Shown: positions 16,477 to 24,545, counted from the stretch's first letter. The stretch: DNA of 32,074 nucleotides from CAWACC01 sp964390695 (GCA_964390695.1 CAYMKI010000021.1:1-32074), one strand, 5' to 3'. Numbers and translations: made by a program. The notes: generated by a model not told the origin, from the letters alone.

Positions 16477-16716
16477 AAAAAAAGTTGATAACGCCTACCC
16501 TTCGATGTGGCTTAGCTCTATCTCATTAGCTGGTTCATGCCTATGGCTGCATCCATCCGCCACTTATGTGGCTTAATCTATCGATTTAAATATCTAGGCA
16601 CGTTTTTTGCATTACATTAGCAGATAGGGATAACTGATCGAGCAAGATCTGATATAGCAAGCACGATAGAATATTGGAGTTTAATTTAATCGCGTGAAAG
16701 GTGTTCAACTCCATTA

Positions 16717-16752
16717 CTTTGACCCTCAGTGCGCTCAGTGTTCGCTGTGGTA
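16717..16752 (-). repeat. Dispersed 'accacag' element, reverse orientation
   Basis: Reading the minus strand gives accacagcgaacactgagcg and onward, matching the accac(a/g)gag...cagtgag element found near 7767, 9345, 9900, 10497 and 21906. Confidence 0.55.
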
Positions 16753-16826
16753 AAATAATGACGAATTTATGTGATGCACCCGTGAGATAAGCAATACATA
16801 AGCTAAAATATATAATTACACAAAAT

Positions 16827-16855
16827 TTGTAAAATTAAAACTTGAATTGTATAAT
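16827..16855 (+). promoter_or_regulatory. Sigma-70-type promoter for the 977-residue gene
   Basis: TTGTAA (16827-16832), a 17-base spacer and a perfect TATAAT (16850-16855) lie about 55 bases before the start codon. The ribosome site AAGGAG (16900-16905) is five bases before the ATG at 16911. This is the clearest promoter in the accessory region, though the surrounding AT richness raises the chance of a false match. Confidence 0.55.
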
Positions 16856-16910
16856 AACTATTAGAGCAAATATAAAATTATGTCATTTATTTTTTTTTTA
16901 AGGAGATGTT

Positions 16911-19844
16911 ATGTCAGTTAATAATTATGATATGCCGAAATACGATCCTCCTAGCGTGCCTTCCAAATTAAACTATAAGAGAATGGGAGAATATAAAGAC
17001 ATCGAAGCATGTACGAAAGAACTAAAAGTTCTAATTAGAGGAATTACGATTGCAAAAAGAGGAACAAAAGATCAAAATTCTAAAGTGGAGAATATAAGAT
17101 CTCACAGTCTAAGTGAAACATCCTCTACTTCTTCTGTTTCTAATCGTTCAAGTACCAAACTTCGTAAAATATCAGCAGAAAGACAAAATTCTTTGGTAAA
17201 AGATGCTGTTAAAAAAGGGCATTTGTTGTCCAAATTAGAGGAAAAACAACCCGACAACCCTGTTTTAGATGATAAACAATCGGATGAACCCACCCCCCCC
17301 AAACCTTTACCCAAACCACCTGGATATCAATCAAAAGCACCACAATCGACAAATCTGCCAAGTTCGCCAGCCACTTCACAGGCCACTTCGGCACTTGTGA
17401 CCTCAAAAACACCTCCAGCTCCACCACCCCAATCAGCAAAACCATCCACGGTTGTAGAGCTCGAAGGTTTGCAGAATATACCCAAAGACAAGAATGCGCC
17501 AAGCCTTAATATTCAAATGCGACAGGGAAGACAACCCCCTCCTTTACCTTCTACGCCCGCTCCGCCTGCAGAGGACAGTCAAGTAGATCAAAAGCTTTCT
17601 AATATAGGAGCAGATGCAAAACCTCAATCTGCCGCTCGCAAGCAGCCTCCTCCTTTGCCCAGCACACCAGCACCTTCTGTTTATGATATGGAGGCTGTCT
17701 ATGATGGCATTGTAGATATATCAAAATCAGCTAATAAACCTTCTTCCGAGCAGTTTGAAAAGGTGATGAAAGAGGCTTTGGGCTTAGATACCTTGCCGCG
17801 TAATATTCCCAATATCGAAGTACTGGCGTCTATGATTAATGTCTTAAAAAGCCAACCGGGAACGGGTTTGTGTATATTTAAAAAAAACATGGTATTTCAG
17901 CCTAAAAATAACCCTCAACCAGGGGCGGTGCTGATCAAGGAAGAGCAGCTGAATAAAATATTTATAGGCCTAAAAAACATCGCCAGTGAAAAATCTGTGG
18001 CAACTCCTGCCCAGCGAGGGATCTCTCCAAGGAGCGGTGTAGTAAGTGCAAAAACCGAACAGAGGCTTTCAGGCAGACAGCCAATACATCATCGCAAAAC
18101 GGCAGATTATCATCAGGTAGTGAGTTCTTTGCGTTCGAAACAGGGTAAATCGGAAATTGAGTCTAAACCCGGAATGAAAGGCGAAATGGATAAAGATATA
18201 GCCGCCACGGAATCAGGACACGAAAAGTTAACAAATGAAGCTAAAAATATAATAAAAAAATACAAAATAACATCAGTTATAATATACAAAAAGCTTCTTG
18301 GGGCTAATACTAGTGATAGAGCCTTGTATTTAGATTTTAAAAGCAATACTTTGTCTAACGAAAATAAAGGTGCAAATTCAAAGAAAATCGATATTGAATT
18401 ATTGAAAGAAATCGTAAGCCAATTATTATCTGACAATGCAACTGTTGAAAATTTGAAAACTTCAATTAATAAAGAAATGGCTATATATAACAAAATACAT
18501 ACATCTGCTACAAGATTAAAAGATCTTGAGATGGTGGTAAATATGCTTAAGATGCGTCAAAATCAAATCATAGAGCAAAATAAAGCCAAGGATAAAAATT
18601 CTCAAAAAGAAATGGATACAACTATAGTCTATCGCGATGGAAAGTATATGTTAGATTTGTATAAATCAGTATCAAAGAAAGAATCTCTATCTACTCGAAA
18701 TCAGATAAACAGGGATATAGAAGATTTTCTTAAATTTACGATAGCTAATGAATTAGTTCCTAATACAATAAGATTAAGTGATACAGATGACAAAATAACT
18801 ATAAATATACTTCTTGACAATTTACAAAAGCTTAAACTCTACGATGAACCTATTAATGTAATAAGACTATCCGCTCAAGAATATGCTGTTTCAGCTGCAA
18901 ATGTGGCCAAAGTTTTCATGGATGCAGATAACAAGGTAATTCTAAAAAACCTAGTAGAGAATACTTCGCAAAAGACTCAAAAAGACGGTTATAAAGTAAA
19001 ATGGACATCCGAAGAGCTTACAGTAAGTCAGCTCTTAGGAATCAAAGACAACCCAAGTTCAGTATCTAATTATGCATCACAAGTTTATGAAATAGAAAAA
19101 GAATATAGTAATGATACACAAACAAAAATATTAGATTATCTAAAAGATCAAAATAATGATACAAAAAAAATGTACTCTGAACTCTTTCCAGATAAAAGTA
19201 TAGATGTTACAGATAAAGACAAATTGTTGAAACAAATTACCGACGAGATTGTAATTGCACAACAAAATAAAAATACAGCAAATAGTAATGAAGATAAAAT
19301 AAAATTTATTGAAAAGGAGAGTAAATTAAACAAATTGTATAGTGGAATTAATAGGTTTATAGAAAATGAGAAAATAATTAACAATCCAGAGCTAATGGAT
19401 GTAAATAAATACAATGAGCTGCCCTCAAGAGCTATCAACAATTTATCGGATAGTACTCCAGAAATACTGGGGGCTATCCGAAAAACATTTGCAAAATACT
19501 GTGAATATAACTATGGACCTACCTTTATAGATACAACTGCCGATGGTTCTATAAACGAGAGACTAGATGCAAAGAATTTTACAGACTGGAATATGAATAT
19601 TTTGAATATTTTAAAAGAAAAAGGAATTAATGTAGATGATTTTATGAAACGACGTAAAGAGATTAGTGATCTATGTGAAAGAGATAATAAAAATCCAACT
19701 TATGAGGGTAGACAGAATATCCTTAATAAGATTAAGAGCTTTATGCAAGATTTTCCACCTGGTGTGAATAAAATTTCTGAAGAAGAATATAAAAGGCACA
19801 ATATTGATCTTGCAAATATACCTATGCTGTATAAAAAAGATTAA
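16911..19844 (+). CDS. Large proline-rich protein, candidate effector
   Basis: A 977-residue protein of unknown function without signal peptide or clear membrane segment. Residues 60-130 are Ser-rich. A proline-rich section (about 125-260) includes PPKPLPKPP (129-137), a class-type SH3 ligand, and two exact copies of QPPPLPSTPAP (208-218, 245-255), which resemble profilin, EVH1 or SH3 ligands. SVYDMEAVYDGIVDIS (256-271) holds two Tyr-Asp motifs in acidic context like tyrosines phosphorylated in other bacterial effectors. SKPGMKGEMDKDIAATES (418-435) is shared with the RasGEF protein at 11518. The rest (about 440-977) is Asn/Lys-rich, helical and of no recognised fold; I see no RasGEF domain in it. 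The DNA of this second half is visibly more AT-rich than the proline section, which suggests joined segments of different history. Confidence 0.72.
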   Translation: MSVNNYDMPKYDPPSVPSKLNYKRMGEYKDIEACTKELKVLIRGITIAKRGTKDQNSKVENIRSHSLSETSSTSSVSNRSSTKLRKISAERQNSLVKDAVKKGHLLSKLEEKQPDNPVLDDKQSDEPTPPKPLPKPPGYQSKAPQSTNLPSSPATSQATSALVTSKTPPAPPPQSAKPSTVVELEGLQNIPKDKNAPSLNIQMRQGRQPPPLPSTPAPPAEDSQVDQKLSNIGADAKPQSAARKQPPPLPSTPAPSVYDMEAVYDGIVDISKSANKPSSEQFEKVMKEALGLDTLPRNIPNIEVLASMINVLKSQPGTGLCIFKKNMVFQPKNNPQPGAVLIKEEQLNKIFIGLKNIASEKSVATPAQRGISPRSGVVSAKTEQRLSGRQPIHHRKTADYHQVVSSLRSKQGKSEIESKPGMKGEMDKDIAATESGHEKLTNEAKNIIKKYKITSVIIYKKLLGANTSDRALYLDFKSNTLSNENKGANSKKIDIELLKEIVSQLLSDNATVENLKTSINKEMAIYNKIHTSATRLKDLEMVVNMLKMRQNQIIEQNKAKDKNSQKEMDTTIVYRDGKYMLDLYKSVSKKESLSTRNQINRDIEDFLKFTIANELVPNTIRLSDTDDKITINILLDNLQKLKLYDEPINVIRLSAQEYAVSAANVAKVFMDADNKVILKNLVENTSQKTQKDGYKVKWTSEELTVSQLLGIKDNPSSVSNYASQVYEIEKEYSNDTQTKILDYLKDQNNDTKKMYSELFPDKSIDVTDKDKLLKQITDEIVIAQQNKNTANSNEDKIKFIEKESKLNKLYSGINRFIENEKIINNPELMDVNKYNELPSRAINNLSDSTPEILGAIRKTFAKYCEYNYGPTFIDTTADGSINERLDAKNFTDWNMNILNILKEKGINVDDFMKRRKEISDLCERDNKNPTYEGRQNILNKIKSFMQDFPPGVNKISEEEYKRHNIDLANIPMLYKKD

Positions 19845-19915
19845 CCTTATATAGGAATTCTACATAAACAAAAATAGAGATAGCTATTAGATCTTTTGAA
19901 AAAAAAGGAGACTGT

Positions 19916-21808
19916 ATGATACCAGAAAGGCTGCCGAAGGTTTCCGGATCGAATGTCCCTTCAGTTTCGGCTGAACCAGTGCTTGCAAAAAAAGAGGCGA
20001 AAAAAGGCAAAAATATCCCTGTTCCCCCTTCTAAAGCAGAAGGTGAGGAAGCTGTTTCGCTTGCACCGGGACAGGGGCACACTGTCACGCCAAAAAGCAT
20101 CACATCGCCACTGGGTAGCAAGTCGAAGATTCCGAGTATGCCTCATCCTATAAATCCAGAAATTTTAGAGAAATTTGATACTCAAGGACCCAAGTCCTTG
20201 CTATTGCCTTTACCCGGATCTAAAGAAGTAGCGCGTATGGAAGAGGCGATGGTGGAGACTAAGCCAAGACCTCCCAAACCACTCCCTCAGCCACCCTTAA
20301 AGAAAGCAGTGTCGGAAGTAAAACAAGAAAAAATTACAATATCGGAGCCGGAAGCAAAGACGCGCCTTGAGTCACTTGTGACCGAAGTTGAAAAGGTGGT
20401 ATATTCCGAACAGCGAGATGCTCACAAAATCCTGCTGATGGAAAAATTGGCGGTACTTTCGAATTTATACTTAAGCCCTGAAGAATGGGTCGATGTTCTT
20501 CAAGCCATTTTACAAGCCATTTCACCAAGCGAGACGAAGAAAATAGAGGCTTTTTGGCAATTTTTGGGATATATCATGGAAAAACCCTATCTCCACAACG
20601 CCTTTAGGGATTCAGCTATCCGGCCTAAGCTGGAGCGTTTGCTGGAAGAGGCTGTGCAATGGAACACCAGCCGGTATTTTCCTTGGGGCGTCGAGATCCT
20701 GAATGTGCTGCATGAAGAGCCCATTAAGGATACCGTACAGATGAAAACAGCGTTTGTCTCATTTAATGATGTAGTTTCAACCAAAACAATAGGGAAGCGA
20801 AAGTGGGCGGCAGCCGTCGATTTGGCAGCCGAAGAATTCAAGGGCTTATTTATCCATGAATGTGAAGGTTTGAGCGTCAAAGATGTGTACACCTACTTAG
20901 AGGCAAAAGATAAAAACCATCCCAGCTTAAACGACAATAAATTCGCCAAACTTTCTAGACTTTCAGTAGCTTTAATGAATAACATTTTACATGCGTTTTT
21001 AGATTGCGGCCCCAAGCAAATGGACAGGTACATATCCTTTTTTGTAGATGTGGCTGCTAAGTCGGTAGAGAAAAACGATTTTGCTACTGCCTATGCTATC
21101 TACCTAGCTCTTAATAAGGTAGACAGCAAGATGAAGGGGTTAAAGTGCGCAGATACTTATGAGTCCTTGAAAACACTGTTCAAGGAGGATAAAAATTATA
21201 CAAACCTCCGCAAGGCTATGGGCAAAGGTGAAAAAACCATGACTATACCTGCACCCATACTCAGCAAGGATGTATTCGATATTAAAGAGAATATGAGCTT
21301 ATGGACGAAGAAAGAGGGCAAGTCCCCCTTTATCAATCCTCAGATCTTAGAGGTGCTATTTGCACAGCAAAAGCTGATAGACGCCATGCCGCCCTTGAGT
21401 CAGCCTTTGGCTTCTAATATGATTGATTTATTGAAGCAAGAGATTCCGGGAGAAATTCTCGATATCATTACCTACACCGTCATCAATCCGGCAAGATTTA
21501 CCAAGGATGCCTCGGCAGCGGCGAAAAAAATCCTGCATCATATCGGTGATCTGGGCATCGGCAAAGACAACCGAGAATTATTGAACACCATCGACAAAGA
21601 GCTGGAGTTGCTATCTAAATTGTGTGCGCATTGGTCGCCGTATGGTGATGACCAAAAAGAGTTCATGATGTTCAATTTTGCAAAATGTGCCTACTTATTG
21701 GATCAATTGAGGGCCGCCGAAAAAAGCAAGGAAAAAAGGCCATTGGAGGCCATCAAGGCTATGATTCCGGTCTTTTTGGATGAGAATCTCGTGCAAAAAC
21801 AACTGTGA
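19916..21808 (+). CDS. Proline-rich protein with RasGEF-like domain (second copy)
   Basis: A 630-residue protein without signal peptide. Residues 1-135 are Pro/Lys/Ser-rich and include PPKPLPQPP (119-127), nearly identical to PPKPLPKPP of the preceding gene. Residues about 140-290 are helical. Residues about 296-500 read as RasGEF: AAVDLAAEEFKGLFIHECEG, FAKLSRLSVALMNNILHAFL, MDRYISFFVDVAAKSVEKND, ATAYAIYLALNKVDS, then YTNLRKAMG and IPAPILSKDVFDIKENM, ending INPQILEVLFAQQKLID. This follows the CDC25-domain order seen in the 815-residue protein. The C-terminal 120 residues are unassigned. The start has AAGGAG seven bases upstream, and the gene lies 71 bp after the 977-residue gene on the same strand, probably co-transcribed. 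Inference: a secreted guanine-nucleotide exchange factor for a host Ras-like GTPase; divergence from classic RasGEFs leaves catalytic competence open. Confidence 0.72.
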   Translation: MIPERLPKVSGSNVPSVSAEPVLAKKEAKKGKNIPVPPSKAEGEEAVSLAPGQGHTVTPKSITSPLGSKSKIPSMPHPINPEILEKFDTQGPKSLLLPLPGSKEVARMEEAMVETKPRPPKPLPQPPLKKAVSEVKQEKITISEPEAKTRLESLVTEVEKVVYSEQRDAHKILLMEKLAVLSNLYLSPEEWVDVLQAILQAISPSETKKIEAFWQFLGYIMEKPYLHNAFRDSAIRPKLERLLEEAVQWNTSRYFPWGVEILNVLHEEPIKDTVQMKTAFVSFNDVVSTKTIGKRKWAAAVDLAAEEFKGLFIHECEGLSVKDVYTYLEAKDKNHPSLNDNKFAKLSRLSVALMNNILHAFLDCGPKQMDRYISFFVDVAAKSVEKNDFATAYAIYLALNKVDSKMKGLKCADTYESLKTLFKEDKNYTNLRKAMGKGEKTMTIPAPILSKDVFDIKENMSLWTKKEGKSPFINPQILEVLFAQQKLIDAMPPLSQPLASNMIDLLKQEIPGEILDIITYTVINPARFTKDASAAAKKILHHIGDLGIGKDNRELLNTIDKELELLSKLCAHWSPYGDDQKEFMMFNFAKCAYLLDQLRAAEKSKEKRPLEAIKAMIPVFLDENLVQKQL

Positions 21809-22101
21809 TTCGGCTAAATACACCTCTTGCACAATTAATCGCCTTGCCCCTGCGCCTGCTCAAAATAAAAAAATGTGACTATTCACCACACCTCATAATA
21901 TAATAAAACCACAGAACATGCAGAGAACGCAGAGAGATATAACAAAGGGTCAGCAAATGAGGCCTCAAAGAAGGTTTCAGTCAAACCCTGCCGAGTTTGA
22001 CTGACATCGTTAAAATTGTGCGCTTCGCGCGCAATTTTATGTTTTTGCTTCTTATCAAAATGTTAACTCCGTGGTAAATTTTATTCTTGAGCAAAGGAAC
22101 A
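21809..22101. other. Intergenic repeats before the toxin-antitoxin pair
   Basis: There is no gene in this stretch. It contains gtgactattcaccac at 21876-21890 followed by acctc (same motif as the 11448 hairpin arm), an accacagaacatgcagagaacgc tract near 21905-21928, and the two-hairpin element listed separately. Confidence 0.5.
21975..22056 (-). repeat. Two-hairpin dispersed repeat, copy B
   Basis: The reverse complement of the element at 16152-16232. Its hairpins are agtcaaac...gtttgact (21979-22002) and aaaattg...caatttt (22012-22038). Changes between the copies fall mainly in loops and internal bulges, and the outer stems are kept. Confidence 0.7.
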
Positions 22102-22130
22102 TTGAAAAAGTGATACCTTTGTGATACACT
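22102..22130 (+). promoter_or_regulatory. Promoter with direct-repeat operator for the toxin-antitoxin operon
   Basis: TTGAAA (22102-22107), a 17-base spacer and TACACT (22125-22130) preceded by TGA (extended -10). Two direct copies of gtgatac (22110-22116 and 22121-22127) are spaced 11 bases, one helical turn, and overlap the -10 region. This fits repression by the ribbon-helix-helix antitoxin or its complex with the toxin. Confidence 0.6.
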
Positions 22131-22154
22131 TTGATTATCCGGAGGAGATTTTTT

Positions 22155-22517
22155 ATGAGGAACCCAAGAATAAACGTGACTTTGAATCCAAGCGACCTAG
22201 AGGTCATGGAAATTCTTTGTGAGAAGAAGCAGATGAGTATGTCGTCTTTAGCCAAGAAGATGATAGAGGAGTGGCTAGAGGAGTATGAAGATATGTTGCT
22301 TGCCAGGAGGGCAGAGGAAGCTGAAAAAATCTGGATAGAGGAGGGTAGGCAAACCATATCACACGAGGATTTATGTCTGGAACTTGGTATAGAATCGAAT
22401 ATTCGCAAAGCGCAGCAAAAAGCATCAAGAAATTCTCAAAAAACATCCAAGAAAGGATCATCCGTGCGATCGAAGAAAGGCTCTGCACTGCGTCGGAAAA
22501 AGTTGGCAAGCCCCTAG
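22155..22517 (+). CDS. RelB/DinJ-type antitoxin with unusual C-terminal extension
   Basis: A 120-residue protein. The N-terminus MRNPRINVTLNPSDLEVMEIL followed by MSMSSLAKKMIEEWLEEYED is a ribbon-helix-helix DNA-binding domain, and EEGRQTISHEDLCLELGIES (about 67-86 and on) is the usual C-terminal end of RelB-family antitoxins. Here no stop follows; the frame continues for about 34 Lys/Arg/Ser-rich residues through the start of the toxin gene, overlapping it by 145 bp in another frame. The start is the ATG at 22155 behind GGAGGAG at 22141-22147; an upstream in-frame ATG lacks a ribosome site. It is expected to neutralise the adjacent toxin and repress the operon. The basic tail may be a by-product of a lost stop codon rather than a selected feature. 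Confidence 0.82.
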   Translation: MRNPRINVTLNPSDLEVMEILCEKKQMSMSSLAKKMIEEWLEEYEDMLLARRAEEAEKIWIEEGRQTISHEDLCLELGIESNIRKAQQKASRNSQKTSKKGSSVRSKKGSALRRKKLASP

Positions 22518-22642
22518 TAAAACAATGGATCAATCACAGGAGATTGAGAGTTGGCGATTATCGCGTGATCTATAAGATATACGAAGAAAGAATAGTCGTC
22601 TTTATCGTTGAGATCGATCACCGTAAAGAAGTGTATGAATAG
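22373..22642 (+). CDS. RelE/ParE-superfamily toxin
   Basis: An 89-residue protein with the RelE fold pattern: WYRIEYSQSAAKSIKKFSKN, a middle helix IQERIIRAIEERL, WINHRRLRVGDYRVIYKI and the C-terminal VEIDHRKEVYE. The basic residues in RLRVGDYRVIY and DHRKEVYE correspond to those of ribosome-dependent mRNA interferases. Length and order (antitoxin first) are normal for relBE. It starts inside the antitoxin frame, with its ATG 145 bp before the antitoxin stop, so translation is probably coupled. No separate strong ribosome site is visible; cacgagg about 10 bases upstream is the best candidate. Confidence 0.85.
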   Translation: MSGTWYRIEYSQSAAKSIKKFSKNIQERIIRAIEERLCTASEKVGKPLVKQWINHRRLRVGDYRVIYKIYEERIVVFIVEIDHRKEVYE

Positions 22643-22650
22643 CAGTGTAG

Positions 22651-23430
22651 TTATTTGCCATTGAAGATCGGCAACGCCCCGGCCGCATCTGCATCCAGGA
22701 TCCATAGGGCCTTGTGCGACTGGATGCCCACGCGCTGTGCCGGATAAAGGTCCGGCTGATGGTGCCCGTTCAGGACCGTTTTCACGATAGAAGCTTTGCT
22801 TTTCCCTAATACATAGAATGCCCTTTGACGCGCAGCGTTGATACAGTCGAAGGTTAAAGTCATTCTCCACGCGTTCAGCTTAGGAACATAATTGGAGACG
22901 ACGAGCCGATTCTCTACATGCAGGGCATGTGTTTGAGGAAAAAGAGAGGCGGTATGCCCATCTTCCCCTAGGCCTAACAGGACCAAATCAAAGGCGGAGT
23001 CAAGTAGCGATTTCTTGATAAATTGCTCATACTCAAGCGCACCTTGCTCGATGTCTTCTTCGGCCTTCATACGATGAATATGGGCCGGCAGAAGGGGCAT
23101 GCGGTCAAATCCAGCCAGCATCGCCATGCGGTAATTGCTGTCGGCATGCGAAGGAGGCACAGCGCGTTCGTCACCCCAAAAGAGGCGGACTTTACTCCAA
23201 TTGATTCTGTCAGCGTATTCTTGGCTGGTCAAGATCTCATAGACAGCCTTGGGAGTGGAGCCTCCCGCCAGCGCTACGGCAAAGTAATCGTGATCTTGAA
23301 TAGCGGCGTTGGCGCTGGCGATAAAATGTTCGGCACAAAATTTCAATGTCGCCGGAAGATCTCCCGGAACTGCTATATCTCGGCGGTCATCGTAGTTGAA
23401 AGACTTGTTTTGGTGGATGTTGTGGTTCAT
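22651..23430 (-). CDS. pgl: 6-phosphogluconolactonase
   Basis: Hydrolyses 6-phospho-D-glucono-1,5-lactone in the oxidative pentose-phosphate pathway, in the cytosol. 259 residues from the ATG at 23430, which has AAGGAAA upstream; an ATG nine codons earlier overlaps the previous stop and lacks a ribosome site. Motifs of the NagB/DevB family are visible: VALAGGSTPKAVYE, VRLFWGDERAVPPSHADSNYRM and LVLLGLGEDGHTASLFP. It is the last gene of the zwf-opcA-pgl operon, 16 bp after opcA, and ends 8 bp from the convergent toxin gene. Confidence 0.93.
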   Translation of the reverse strand: MNHNIHQNKSFNYDDRRDIAVPGDLPATLKFCAEHFIASANAAIQDHDYFAVALAGGSTPKAVYEILTSQEYADRINWSKVRLFWGDERAVPPSHADSNYRMAMLAGFDRMPLLPAHIHRMKAEEDIEQGALEYEQFIKKSLLDSAFDLVLLGLGEDGHTASLFPQTHALHVENRLVVSNYVPKLNAWRMTLTFDCINAARQRAFYVLGKSKASIVKTVLNGHHQPDLYPAQRVGIQSHKALWILDADAAGALPIFNGK

Positions 23431-23446
23431 GCGAATTTCCTTTTTT

Positions 23447-24532
23447 TTAGGTGACATAGCGGGTGATGAGGTTAAGCATGTTGCGGTAGTGAGTGCTTGT
23501 TTGTCGATAAAAGAGCTCTTGGATTAAAAATAACCCTTTGCGCATATCTGGCAAGGGGAGGTCGTAGGGCATTTCGCATCGGTCCTCTGTGGTAATGTGC
23601 ACAGTCGCTTTAGGTTGCTGTGTTTTGCTTGCGCTCACCAGGATATTTTCAGAAGGGGTATTGATTTCTATCGACTGTATACAGCCTGAAATTTTATACG
23701 CCAGGGGTACGGGCGCCAGCTCTACTTGTATTTCTTGATCATTCAGGGTATAGGTGATCTGGGTCGCACCTTTTTCTTGTTTGATGGACTGGTATTCCCA
23801 GCCCATTTGCGCTGCCAGCCAAGCTTGCACATATGTGGCTTGGATTTCGGGATGGGAAATATGCTGGGAGCACATGCTGTTGAACTCCAGGCGCAAGCGG
23901 GTGCATCTTCGCAAATGCTCAATCTTCTCTTTTGTGTGAAATAAGTGGGTAATAATTTCACGCCAAGATCCGGTGGCGGCCCAGTTAATATCCCTAACTT
24001 CCAAGGTGCCTGCATCCAATACATTTAGCATCTTGCGGCTAAAATCCTGTAGGTTATGGATGGAATCGGAATCGAAGATGAGGCGAGAGGCATACGGTTT
24101 AATGTAGGGGAGGATGTCCACCTCTTCGGTAGGGTCTTTGCCCCAAAGCAAATAGATAGGCAGATCGGGGATCAACAATGGCAGGATGATGAATGGCACC
24201 CTATGCAGTTGCTGAGGGGAGACCTCGATATTTATGCGATCGCATGCTACGGCGCTATCGCCTTTACCTACGATGATATTTGCCACGGAAGTGGTCAAGC
24301 TGTTTTTAGCAGGGTCCGGATTTCTGCCGATGAAGATGATCCGGCAGGGGTACTTCTCTAGAATCGTTTGCACCATTTCGTTTAGAAAATCGCCTTTTTC
24401 GAGCCGATCAGCGTAAATGATGAGGTTGAAAAGCGAAGCTTTGATCAGTTTCTTTTCTTTCTGAGTTTCCCATAGATTGCTTAGCTCCTTTTCAACATCA
24501 GCCAAGCGGATTTCGGGTGGGAGGATTGTCAT
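23447..24532 (-). CDS. opcA: OpcA-like glucose-6-phosphate dehydrogenase assembly protein
   Basis: 361 residues from the ATG at 24532, preceded by AAGG. The start 57 bases further upstream overlaps zwf and is less likely. The protein fits the OpcA family: an N-terminal region with NLIIYADR and CRIIFIGRNPDP, then the hydrophobic IPFIILPLLIPDLPIYLLWG-like stretch (here from VPFIILPLL), and DSDSIHNL with a later WRE segment. In cyanobacteria OpcA is an allosteric partner needed for full G6PD activity; chlamydiae carry a homologue next to zwf. The position directly between zwf and pgl supports the role. No catalytic motifs are visible, as expected of an assembly factor. The name rests on moderate similarity plus context. 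Confidence 0.82.
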   Translation of the reverse strand: MTILPPEIRLADVEKELSNLWETQKEKKLIKASLFNLIIYADRLEKGDFLNEMVQTILEKYPCRIIFIGRNPDPAKNSLTTSVANIIVGKGDSAVACDRINIEVSPQQLHRVPFIILPLLIPDLPIYLLWGKDPTEEVDILPYIKPYASRLIFDSDSIHNLQDFSRKMLNVLDAGTLEVRDINWAATGSWREIITHLFHTKEKIEHLRRCTRLRLEFNSMCSQHISHPEIQATYVQAWLAAQMGWEYQSIKQEKGATQITYTLNDQEIQVELAPVPLAYKISGCIQSIEINTPSENILVSASKTQQPKATVHITTEDRCEMPYDLPLPDMRKGLFLIQELFYRQTSTHYRNMLNLITRYVT

Positions 24533-24545
24533 AGTAGTTACCTTG

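Larger units (their letters stand above)
15983..16826. other. Repeat-rich intergenic region
   Basis: There is no credible gene in this 0.8-kb stretch. It holds three distinct repeat elements listed separately (16152-16232, 16390-16476, 16717-16752). The open frame at 16108-16290 on the minus strand lies across one of these repeats and looks like chance. Confidence 0.6.

Noticed and set aside
16384..16480. tRNA gene suggested by consecutive hairpins
   Set aside because: No acceptor stem, anticodon arm geometry or T-loop consensus can be fitted; the element recurs as an intergenic repeat.
16911..19844. RasGEF domain in the 977-residue protein
   Set aside because: I looked for the block order seen in the two neighbouring genes and did not find it; only the proline and SKPGMK modules are shared.
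22131..22154. Upstream start for the antitoxin
   Set aside because: GGAGGAG lies between this ATG and the one at 22155, so the downstream ATG is the supported start.
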